Of a stretch of 6,604 nucleotides of DNA, positions 1 to 4,580 are shown piece by piece. This DNA is from Clostridia bacterium (GTDB lineage: Bacteria; Bacillota; Clostridia; Oscillospirales; Acutalibacteraceae), in assembly GCA_017414725.1 (NCBI GenBank), contig JAFQKZ010000111.1:1-6604 (forward strand), written 5' to 3'. How positions within the stretch are numbered: position 1 is the first letter of the stretch; each line of letters starts with the position of its first letter. Both the position numbers and the translations under genes were made by a program. Below the pieces are notes generated by a model. The model searched no databases and was not told where the DNA came from. It worked only from the letters and a program-made list of their open reading frames with translations.

Positions 1-387
1 AATTTCTCTAGTTTTTCTGTTGACAAGAGTCATAATGTAAATTGGAGTCTTTTCTCTCTTTGAACGTAAATAATTCGTCCATTTCTATTACTTCTACTCT
101 TTCGTTGTTTCTATCTTTTGGTTTCATTTTTTTAGCTCTTTGCCGTATCCACCTCAAACACATATTTTTGCTTATTTTCAGCAATCGTCCTACAGTTCTT
201 CCACTATTTCCTTCCATGTATAGTTCTATTGCACGGTCTTTTAGCTCTTCCGGATACATCCTTCCTTTTTTACGGGGGTATACGTTTTTCCGCAGTGCTT
301 GCACCTATATCTTTGATTTCCGGCTTTTGTTCTGCCGTTTTTTATTTGGCCTTCTTCTTAGCCACATTTTTCACATCTTATTTCCAT
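1..387 (-). pseudogene. IS1-family transposase remnant (InsA-like part and start of the DDE domain), broken
   Basis: Read from an ATG at 387-385, the product begins MEIRCEKCG, the first half of a zinc ribbon. It then hits an in-frame TAA at 358-360, continues in the same frame through a second Cys pair (CKHCGKTYTP), and needs one added base in the C5 run at 274-278 to stay in frame. After this come a helix-turn-helix (LYMEGNSGRTVGRLLKISK, about residues 28-46 of the open part) and EMDELFTF, which matches the first catalytic Asp region of IS1 transposases. A second frameshift at about 50-61 moves the rest (KTPIYIMTLVNRKTREI) into another frame up to the edge. Three separate lesions make this a pseudogene. 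They do not resemble the single programmed InsA/InsB frameshift of intact IS1, because the last one falls after the first catalytic Asp. The open piece between the lesions (8-304) is not a gene in its own right. Confidence 0.85.
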
Positions 388-446
388 ATTCTTTATTTTA
401 TTTCTTGCCTTTTTTTATTTCTATACTCCACTATATCTCATCCTTC

Positions 447-480
447 AACTCCTTTGGGGCTCTACGTGGGCGGTATTGCC
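447..480 (-). repeat. Putative terminal inverted repeat of the IS1-like element
   Basis: On the minus strand this reads from GGCAATACCGCCC through CCCCAAAGGAGTT. It is markedly more GC-rich than both the tadA side and the transposase leader, and lies where the upstream end of the element is expected. The partner repeat is outside the window, so the call rests on position, composition and the GG start. Confidence 0.45.
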
Positions 481-492
481 TATACTGATTTG

Positions 493-954
493 CTATCTCA
501 ATTTTTTAAAAAAATTTGACAACAGACTAGAGCACTCATGTTCTAGAACTCCAGAGATCACTATAGGCTTATGATTATACGGCAATTCGAAAAGATTTAT
601 TACAGACTTACACGAACCAGATTTGTAATCACTAGCACCATAGTAAACTTTTGATATACGTGAATTGATAATAGCTCCAGCACACATAGCACAAGGCTCT
701 AAAGTAACGTAAATCGAGCAATCTAACAATCTCCACGAATTTAAAATTTTACATGCATTGTAAATCGCTTCTATTTCTGCGTGAAATAGAGCGTTTTGTA
801 ACAATTCGCGTCTGTTTCGCCCGCTAGACAATATTTTATTATCTTTTACAATTATCGCTCCGACCGGCACTTCGCATTCTTGCTCAGATTTTTTAGCTTC
901 TTCAATAGCCAGTCTCATATATTCACAATCTGTTTCTGTAAAATTATTTTCCAT
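493..954 (-). CDS. tadA: tRNA-specific adenosine deaminase TadA
   Basis: A 153-residue zinc-dependent deaminase expected to convert adenosine 34 to inosine in the anticodon of tRNA-Arg(ACG), allowing one tRNA to read three CGN codons; it acts in the cytoplasm as a homodimer. The zinc site is visible: HAE at residues 58-60 (His ligand and the catalytic Glu) and PCAMC at 87-91 (the two Cys ligands). The VPVGAIIV strand (29-36), NRR (47-49) and the C-terminal LLSNFFKKLR helix match the family. Length is normal, so the insertion sequence that begins 12 bases after the stop has not truncated it. The start at 954 gives the usual N-terminus, although no strong ribosome binding site precedes it. It lies 74 bases downstream of a small unknown gene in the same direction and is probably cotranscribed with it. 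The other deaminase families sharing this fold (guanine or cytidine deaminases) fit the motifs less well. Confidence 0.95.
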   Translation of the reverse strand: MENNFTETDCEYMRLAIEEAKKSEQECEVPVGAIIVKDNKILSSGRNRRELLQNALFHAEIEAIYNACKILNSWRLLDCSIYVTLEPCAMCAGAIINSRISKVYYGASDYKSGSCKSVINLFELPYNHKPIVISGVLEHECSSLLSNFFKKLR

Positions 955-989
955 AAATTATATTCTTGAATCTAAAAATAATATTATGA

Positions 990-1021
990 CCTGTAATATG
1001 TAAAATATCACAGGCGTTTTT
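990..1021. terminator. Imperfect hairpin with a T run, between the 77-codon gene and tadA
   Basis: Positions 990-999 and 1005-1014 form a 10-bp stem with one A/C mismatch and a 5-base loop (GTAAA). On the plus strand the stem is followed by CG and five Ts at 1017-1021, the layout of an intrinsic terminator. No gene reads in that direction just upstream, however. On the minus strand, which is the transcribed one here, the stem is followed by TCATAATATTATTTTTAG, a poor U tract. It may be a weak terminator or attenuator before tadA, or an mRNA 3'-end stabiliser for the 77-codon gene. Confidence 0.35.
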
Positions 1022-1028
1022 ATATTTG

Positions 1029-1262
1029 TTACATCATAACTGTAGATAAATATTCGATTTTGATACTATTATCTTTTGTTCTGGAAAGTTTTGCTTTATT
1101 TCCGTTACCATCTTCAATAGATAATTTTTCGATGTTATGTTGATCTAAAAAATCCACGACTGTACTTTCGACAAACGATGCCCACTTTTGAGGACTAGAT
1201 TTTCGATTTTGAGTACTGTCGTCTTCTAGAATCTTTTTTAATTCATTAACAGAATCGTTCAC
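1029..1262 (-). CDS. Small hypothetical protein, 77 residues, GTG start
   Basis: I do not recognise this protein. The N-terminal third is polar (VNELKKILEDDSTQNRKS). A predicted amphipathic helix follows (WASFVESTVVDFLDQHNI, about 27-44), then a Gly/Asn turn (EDGNGNKAKL, 50-59) flanked by likely beta strands and ending IEYLSTVMM. There is no signal peptide, membrane segment, Cys pair or obvious DNA-binding motif, so it is probably a small soluble cytoplasmic protein. The start is GTG at 1262, chosen because GAAGGGA on the minus strand (1271-1277) lies 9 bases upstream. An out-of-frame ATG at 1270 is too close to that site and meets a stop after three codons. A strong promoter at 1315-1343 supports real expression. 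tadA follows 74 bases downstream in the same direction and yabP is divergent. It could be a lineage-specific regulator or chaperone-like protein, but nothing in the sequence decides this. Confidence 0.7.
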   Translation of the reverse strand: MNDSVNELKKILEDDSTQNRKSSPQKWASFVESTVVDFLDQHNIEKLSIEDGNGNKAKLSRTKDNSIKIEYLSTVMM

Positions 1263-1270
1263 TTTATCAT

Positions 1271-1277
1271 TCCCTTC
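1271..1277 (-). promoter_or_regulatory. Ribosome binding site that fixes the GTG start of the 77-codon gene
   Basis: The minus strand reads GAAGGGA, nine bases before GTG at 1262. No in-frame ATG exists upstream before the promoter, so this site selects the GTG. Confidence 0.6.
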
Positions 1278-1314
1278 AAGAAATATATTAAATATTTTTT
1301 TAAAATTTACTTGA

Positions 1315-1343
1315 ATTATAATATATTATGATTTGTTTGTCGA
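1315..1343 (-). promoter_or_regulatory. Sigma-A type promoter for the 77-codon gene (and probably tadA)
   Basis: On the minus strand TCGACA (positions 1338-1343; five of six matches to TTGACA) is followed after exactly 17 bases by a perfect TATAAT (1315-1320). The predicted start near 1308 gives a leader of about 45 bases with the ribosome binding site in the right place. A second overlapping pair, TTGATT-N17-TATATT, lies six bases upstream. It is the best housekeeping promoter in the window. Confidence 0.7.
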
Positions 1344-1361
1344 ATCAAAAAAATTACAGAA

Positions 1362-1388
1362 ATAATATTTAAAATCCAAACATAAATA
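1362..1388 (+). promoter_or_regulatory. Possible sigma-E-like promoter of yabP (weak match)
   Basis: yabP homologues in Bacillus are expressed in the mother cell under sigma E. Here an ATA at 1362-1364 is followed after 16 bases by CATAAATA at 1381-1388, which matches the first part of the CATAnnnT -10 consensus but not its last T. The predicted transcript start would leave about a 30-base leader before the ATG at 1425. The region is so AT-rich that this match could be chance. Confidence 0.25.
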
Positions 1389-1424
1389 TATTACAAAAAT
1401 ATGTTTACGGAGATGTGTATAAAT

Positions 1425-1691
1425 ATGAATACGACAAAGAAAACCCATGATTTGAGCATAGAAAACAGAAAAAAGTTATGTTTAACAGGTATTGAAGACA
1501 TGAAAAATTTTGATGATAAACACATAATTGCATGCATAGACAGTGAAAATATTATTATTCGCGGAGAATTTTTGAATATAAAGAAACTAGATTTAGAGTC
1601 AGGGGAGCTTGAGATAGACGGGAAGATATATTCTATAGAGTACAAAAAAATTGGAGCTCACAAAAAAATATTTTCTAAAATATTCAAATAA
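1425..1691 (+). CDS. yabP: Sporulation protein YabP
   Basis: An 88-residue member of the YabP family, which is linked to endospore formation; in Bacillus it is made in the mother cell and its molecular role is not settled. Recognisable features are the opening THDLSIENRKKLCLTGIEDM (residues 7-26), then the strand IIIRGEFLNIKKLDLESG (43-60) and ELEIDGKIYSIEY (61-73). These match the family's pattern of short beta strands with the LxIxGExLxIxKLdLesG core. It has no signal peptide or membrane segment. Translation could begin at 1401, but the ATG at 1425 is preferred: CGGAG at 1408-1412 lies 12 bases upstream and this start gives the usual short N-terminus before HDL. yabQ follows after 19 bases. 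The RqcP/YabO gene that precedes yabP in Bacillus is absent; the upstream neighbour is a divergent small gene. Confidence 0.9.
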   Translation: MNTTKKTHDLSIENRKKLCLTGIEDMKNFDDKHIIACIDSENIIIRGEFLNIKKLDLESGELEIDGKIYSIEYKKIGAHKKIFSKIFK

Positions 1692-1710
1692 TTTTGGTGA
1701 TAAATAACAA

Positions 1711-2058
1711 ATGTACGGAATTTTAAACTATCAAGTTTGTGTGTTTTTTTATTCAATTTTGCTTGGATTTTTTTTAGGAGTAGTTTATGATATATTTAGA
1801 TTATCTAGAATTATTATAAGTACAAGTAATATATGGATTTTTTGTCAGGATATTTTGTATTTTATTTTAAGTTCTTTAATTACTTTTATATTTATATTAA
1901 CGTTCAATAATGGAGAGTTTAGGCTTTATGTTATTTTAGGCGAATGTATAGGTTGGATAATTTATTACGCAAGTCTTGGTGAGTGGATTTATAGCATAGC
2001 GAGAAAAATTAAACATAAAATAGAGTTAAAAACTAGAAAAAACAAACAAAATGATTAA
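1711..2058 (+). CDS. yabQ: Spore cortex biosynthesis protein YabQ
   Basis: A 115-residue membrane protein of the YabQ family, which in Bacillus is needed for spore cortex formation and localises to the outer forespore membrane. Three hydrophobic segments are visible (about 8-28, 42-65 and 72-95), followed by a very basic cytoplasmic tail (ARKIKHKIELKTRKNKQND). The family pattern GxxYDIFRLSR occurs at 23-33 (GVVYDIFRLSR) and NNGEFRLYVILGECIGWIIY at 66-85. GGTGAT at 1696-1701, 9 bases before the ATG, is a good ribosome binding site. It is probably cotranscribed with yabP, and the pair is conserved in spore formers. Confidence 0.92.
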   Translation: MYGILNYQVCVFFYSILLGFFLGVVYDIFRLSRIIISTSNIWIFCQDILYFILSSLITFIFILTFNNGEFRLYVILGECIGWIIYYASLGEWIYSIARKIKHKIELKTRKNKQND

Positions 2059-2115
2059 TAGCCGGATTTATCGGTTTTGCGAAATGTACTTTTTGCACAA
2101 AAATAAACAAAATAC

Positions 2116-2144
2116 TTGAAATTTATCTTCATTTATCACATAAT
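2116..2144 (+). promoter_or_regulatory. Sigma-A type promoter ahead of the divIC-like gene
   Basis: TTGAAA at 2116-2121 and CATAAT at 2139-2144 are separated by 17 bases. This would let the division-related and S1 genes be expressed in vegetative cells independently of yabP-yabQ, as expected if the latter are sporulation-only. The start of transcription would fall near 2151, only about 14 bases before the ATG. Confidence 0.5.
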
Positions 2145-2147
2145 ATG

Positions 2148-2160
2148 TCTAGATTCTAGA
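2148..2160 (+). repeat. TCTAGA doublet at the predicted transcript start of the divIC-like gene
   Basis: Two copies of the palindrome TCTAGA are separated by a single T, so the unit is both a direct and a near-perfect inverted repeat. It lies between the -10 element and the start codon, where a ribosome binding site would be expected. It could be an operator or could be chance. Confidence 0.35.
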
Positions 2161-2164
2161 ATTT

Positions 2165-2482
2165 ATGGTTCAAGGGAAAGTTAATAGTCGTACTATGAGA
2201 TCAATTCTTAGAAAAAGCAGAAGATTTGCTCTGAAATTAGTTATATTTGTAGGAGTTTTATTTTTTGTATTCAATTTTGTACGTGTAGGCGTAAATATAA
2301 TACGTAAGGCACGTGAGATACGCTCAATTAATGAACAAATACTTATCGAAAAACAAAGGAATCGTGAAATTACAGAAAAATTGGAGGAGATAGAAAGCAT
2401 ATCCCAGGCTTCAAGCGATGACAGTAATATCTCTGGCTCTTCTTCAGACAATGTAAGAATATTTGAAAATATAGTTCAATAA
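2165..2482 (+). CDS. DivIC/FtsB-like septum formation initiator, atypical C-terminus
   Basis: A 105-residue single-pass membrane protein: a basic cytoplasmic N-terminus (MRSILRKSRRFALK, 11-24), one membrane helix (about 24-45), then a charged coiled coil (about 47-78, RKAREIRSINEQ... to EKLEEIES). This architecture, and its position between yabQ and the S1-domain gene exactly where Bacillus has divIC, identify it as the DivIC/FtsB homologue of the cell-division complex that links FtsL to septal wall synthesis. Unlike normal members, the part after the coiled coil lacks the usual YIExxARexLGLV-type motif. It has instead a Ser/Asp-rich tail (QASSDDSNISGSSSDN, 81-96) ending VRIFENIVQ. No other frame supplies the missing motif, so a simple frameshift does not explain it. 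No Shine-Dalgarno site precedes the ATG at 2165; the next in-frame ATG (2195) would keep the membrane helix. The family call is moderately sure, the exact role less so. Confidence 0.7.
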   Translation: MVQGKVNSRTMRSILRKSRRFALKLVIFVGVLFFVFNFVRVGVNIIRKAREIRSINEQILIEKQRNREITEKLEEIESISQASSDDSNISGSSSDNVRIFENIVQ

Positions 2483-2485
2483 GTT

Positions 2486-2516
2486 TTGCGAATTTTATTT
2501 TAGGATTTTTTATAAT
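2486..2516 (+). promoter_or_regulatory. Weak promoter candidate ahead of the S1-domain gene
   Basis: A perfect TATAAT at 2511-2516 lies 33 bases before the ATG of the S1-domain gene. The best -35 candidate, TTGCGA at 2486-2491, has a long 19-base spacer. In AT-rich DNA a lone TATAAT is not strong evidence, and the gene may simply be read from the upstream promoter. Confidence 0.28.
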
Positions 2517-2548
2517 TTACAAGAAAAAACAAAGAGAGGGCGCTGTTT

Positions 2549-3085
2549 ATGGAGCAATCAAATAACATAGAAGTAGGTCAAATATTGACCGGAACAGTTC
2601 AAAATATATCAGATTTCGGTGCATTTGTAGAAATAGGAAACGGGCGGACTGGGCTAGTTCACATATCTGCGATTTCGCATGATTACGTGAAATCAGTAAG
2701 TGGTCACCTGAAGTCCGGCGATACAGTAAAAGTAAAAGTACTGAAAGTTTTAGATAACGGTAAAATCGCATTATCTATCAAAGATGCTATAGATTGTGAG
2801 ACCGTGAACTCCGGAACCGCAAATCAAAAATTTCAAAATAGCAATCAAAATTCTTTTAGAAATTACAGAAAAGAAAATAATGTCGATTTTCATCATACAA
2901 CTGATGACAGGCAATATGCGCGTTCAAGACAGGCTAATTTTAGAGCTAAAAATTTTAATGCTCCTAAATCTGAAAGTTTTGAAGATATGCTTTCAAAATT
3001 CATGAAATCTAGTGACGACAAACTATCGGGTCTTTCGAAACCTGAATCTTCAAAAAGACCTAGATATAATATTAAACAAAAATAA
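2549..3085 (+). CDS. yabR: S1 RNA-binding domain protein, YabR type
   Basis: A 178-residue protein with one S1 (OB-fold) RNA-binding domain at residues 9-80 (GQILTGTVQNISDFGAFVEI, the GLVHIS motif at 35-40, and VKVKVLKVLDNGKIALSIKDA). The typical G-x-V-x-x-I-x-x-F-G-A-F-V signature of S1/PNPase-like domains is intact. Residues 85-140 are a disordered Asn/Gln/Arg-rich linker, followed by SFEDMLSKFMKSSDDKLS (143-160). Many clostridial members have a similar short C-terminal helix, and a basic tail (SSKRPRYNIKQK) ends the protein. It is expected to bind RNA or ribosomes in the cytoplasm; the precise function is not established. AGAGGG at 2535-2540, 8 bases before the ATG, is a good ribosome binding site. 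It closes the yabP-yabQ-divIC block as in Bacillus and is followed by a terminator. A name such as general stress protein 13 is also used for single-S1 proteins; position favours YabR. Confidence 0.88.
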   Translation: MEQSNNIEVGQILTGTVQNISDFGAFVEIGNGRTGLVHISAISHDYVKSVSGHLKSGDTVKVKVLKVLDNGKIALSIKDAIDCETVNSGTANQKFQNSNQNSFRNYRKENNVDFHHTTDDRQYARSRQANFRAKNFNAPKSESFEDMLSKFMKSSDDKLSGLSKPESSKRPRYNIKQK

Positions 3086-3108
3086 ATTATTTTATAATAT
3101 AATTTTAG

Positions 3109-3135
3109 CACGAATCTTAAATATTCGTGTTTTTT
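3109..3135 (+). terminator. Intrinsic terminator after the S1-domain gene
   Basis: CACGAAT (3109-3115) and ATTCGTG (3123-3129) form a perfect 7-bp stem with a 7-base loop, directly followed by six Ts (3130-3135). It lies 23 bases after the stop codon. The convergent PLP-enzyme gene ends at 3137, so the same hairpin also lies just past its stop. On that strand the following tract (CTAAAATTATATT) is a poor U run, so termination there would be weaker. Confidence 0.85.
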
Positions 3136-3136
3136 A

Positions 3137-4372
3137 TTATATTAAGTCAGAAACAGATTTTAATATGCTAATTTTGGACATATCAAAATTTGTACCGCCC
3201 TGAAGCCAAATTACATATGGCTCTTTGATTGGACCGTCGGCAGACAACTCTATAGATGACCCTGAGATAAAATTTCCTGCAGCCATAATTACCTGATGAT
3301 TATATCCCGGCATATCCCATGGTTCCGGACTTACGAAAGAATCTACAGGGGAACATGACTGTATATTTTTACAGAAACTTATCATATTTTTTGGGTTTTT
3401 TAGTATAATTGACTGAACTATATCGAATCTTTTTTGATTATATTTTGGGGAAACTTCAAAATTTAACAGCTCAAAAACACATGCACAAAAAACTGCTGTT
3501 TTTAAAGATTCGGATACTATTTTTGGAGCATTGAAAATTCCCATAAAAATATCTCTGTATCCGTATGGATTTGAGCCTATTTCTTTTCCAAGACCCGGAG
3601 CTATGAACCTACTTGCACACATATCAATATATTTTTTCTTGCCGACAATATATCCGCCGGATGGAGCAATTCCGCCGCCCGGATTTTTGATCAAAGAGCC
3701 TACGGTTAAGTCTGCACCACAATCGCTGGGCTCGATTTTCTCGACAAATTCACCATAACAATTATCGACTATCACTATAATCTCAGGATTAATATTTTTG
3801 ACAAAATTTATTAATTTCTTAATATCTTCGCAACTTAAGCTATCTCTTAAACTATAGCCACGAGATTTTTGTATATAAACAGCTTTAAAATTATTACTTA
3901 ATTTGTTTTTTATATTTTCGTAAATATTATTATCGTAATTTAAATACTCAAATAAAATATTAAAATCTTTCAAAGACCCTAGATTTTGATTTTGGCAGTC
4001 AATAATATTGTGCATAGTGTCATATAAATTACCGGTCAAGCTCAAAATTTTATCGCCCGGGCGCAAAATACCAAACAAAGCAGTACATAAAGCATGAGTC
4101 CCGCTAGTAAAATTCAATCTAACCAGTGCATCTTCAGTGTTGAAAATTCTTGCAAACAACTCATCAAGCTTCTCACGCCCGCAATCACTATAACCATAGC
4201 CTGTAGTAAAATTAAAATGTCTTTCGCTGACGTTGCAATCTATAAATGCTTTTAAAACTTTCTGAGAATTATATTCAGAAACCTCGTTAATTTCGCTAAA
4301 TTTTTCTTTACATAACTCTAATGCTTTGTGAGAGATATCCAAAATTTCTTTGTCAAATTCAAAAAAACTCAT
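3137..4372 (-). CDS. ynbB: PLP-dependent enzyme of the YnbB / methionine gamma-lyase family
   Basis: A 411-residue fold-type I pyridoxal-phosphate enzyme, related to cystathionine/methionine gamma-lyases and often annotated as 'methionine gamma-lyase family' or 'aluminum resistance protein'; substrate and pathway are not established for this family. Visible are the cofactor-phosphate loop FTSGTHAL (88-95), the Asp that pairs with the pyridine nitrogen in VIVDNCYGEF (200-209, Asp203), and the Schiff-base Lys in GSLIKNPGGG (225-234, Lys229). The family blocks GYGYSDCGREKLDELFARIF (58-77) and PGYNHQVIMAAG (near 355-366) are also present. Length is normal and no key residue is missing. The ribosome binding site AGGAGA (4379-4384), 6 bases before the ATG, lies inside the end of xseB. 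The xseB stop is one base upstream, so the two are probably translationally coupled in the lgt-xseA-xseB operon. Confidence 0.88.
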   Translation of the reverse strand: MSFFEFDKEILDISHKALELCKEKFSEINEVSEYNSQKVLKAFIDCNVSERHFNFTTGYGYSDCGREKLDELFARIFNTEDALVRLNFTSGTHALCTALFGILRPGDKILSLTGNLYDTMHNIIDCQNQNLGSLKDFNILFEYLNYDNNIYENIKNKLSNNFKAVYIQKSRGYSLRDSLSCEDIKKLINFVKNINPEIIVIVDNCYGEFVEKIEPSDCGADLTVGSLIKNPGGGIAPSGGYIVGKKKYIDMCASRFIAPGLGKEIGSNPYGYRDIFMGIFNAPKIVSESLKTAVFCACVFELLNFEVSPKYNQKRFDIVQSIILKNPKNMISFCKNIQSCSPVDSFVSPEPWDMPGYNHQVIMAAGNFISGSSIELSADGPIKEPYVIWLQGGTNFDMSKISILKSVSDLI

Positions 4373-4373
4373 A

Positions 4374-4565
4374 TTATATCTCCTGATTCGAATTATTATT
4401 AATAACTACTATTTTTTCTTTTGAATTATTTAAAATATTTTTACAATTTTGCGAAATCTCACGGCCTTGTTCGTATAGTTTCACAGTTTCTTCCAGAGTT
4501 TTTTCGCCGGATTCTAAAATATTTACAATTTCTTCAAGCTTTTTAATTTGTTCTTCAAAAGTCAT
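4374..4565 (-). CDS. xseB: Exonuclease VII small subunit XseB
   Basis: A 63-residue, all-helical subunit of exonuclease VII, the single-strand DNA exonuclease that degrades from both ends to short oligonucleotides; several small subunits bind each large subunit and are needed for activity. The family pattern is clear: TFEEQIKKLEEIVNILESG (2-20), then LEETVKLYEQGREISQNC (24-41), which form the two-helix hairpin. After this comes a short Asn-rich tail. The ribosome binding site GGGAG (4573-4577) sits 7 bases before the ATG. It follows xseA by 15 bases and precedes the PLP-enzyme gene by one base. Length is at the short end of the usual range but no core element is missing. Confidence 0.93.
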   Translation of the reverse strand: MTFEEQIKKLEEIVNILESGEKTLEETVKLYEQGREISQNCKNILNNSKEKIVVINNNSNQEI

Positions 4566-4580
4566 AAAATTTCTCCCAGA

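Larger units (their letters stand above)
1..480 (-). mobile_element. Decayed IS1-family insertion sequence, partial (runs off the left edge)
   Basis: This stretch carries the remains of an IS1-type transposase gene (zinc ribbon, helix-turn-helix and start of the catalytic domain) read on the minus strand from 387 to the window edge. The likely element end is at 480: the minus-strand sequence from there begins GGCAATACCGCCC, a GG-starting end of the kind known for IS1-family elements, followed by about 60 bases of leader before the transposase start. The other end and any target duplication lie outside the window, so the boundary at 480 is an inference. The element sits 12 bases beyond the tadA stop codon, in the same orientation, and no terminator is visible between them. 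Confidence 0.7.

Noticed and set aside
501..516. A/T palindrome resembling a tadA terminator
   Set aside because: It lies inside the tadA coding sequence (the FFKK codons), has no GC pairs, and is explained by codon choice.
42..519. Long plus-strand open frames (42-488 and 229-519) with hydrophobic translations
   Set aside because: They are antisense to the decayed transposase and the end of tadA. Their Phe/Leu/Ser-rich products are the reverse strand of Lys/Glu-rich coding sequence, and no ribosome binding site or family resemblance supports them.
1263..1424. Possible riboswitch or small RNA in the divergent gap
   Set aside because: The region is about 160 bases of nearly pure A/T with no stable GC-containing stems; promoters and leaders account for it.
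1391..1645. Minus-strand open frame opposite yabP
   Set aside because: It overlaps a well-supported yabP almost completely, and its composition is that of a reverse-strand shadow.
2893..3203. Open frames at 2893-3111 (minus) and 3012-3203 (plus)
   Set aside because: Both run through the S1-domain gene and across the terminator hairpin or the end of the PLP-enzyme gene. There is no start signal and no recognisable protein.
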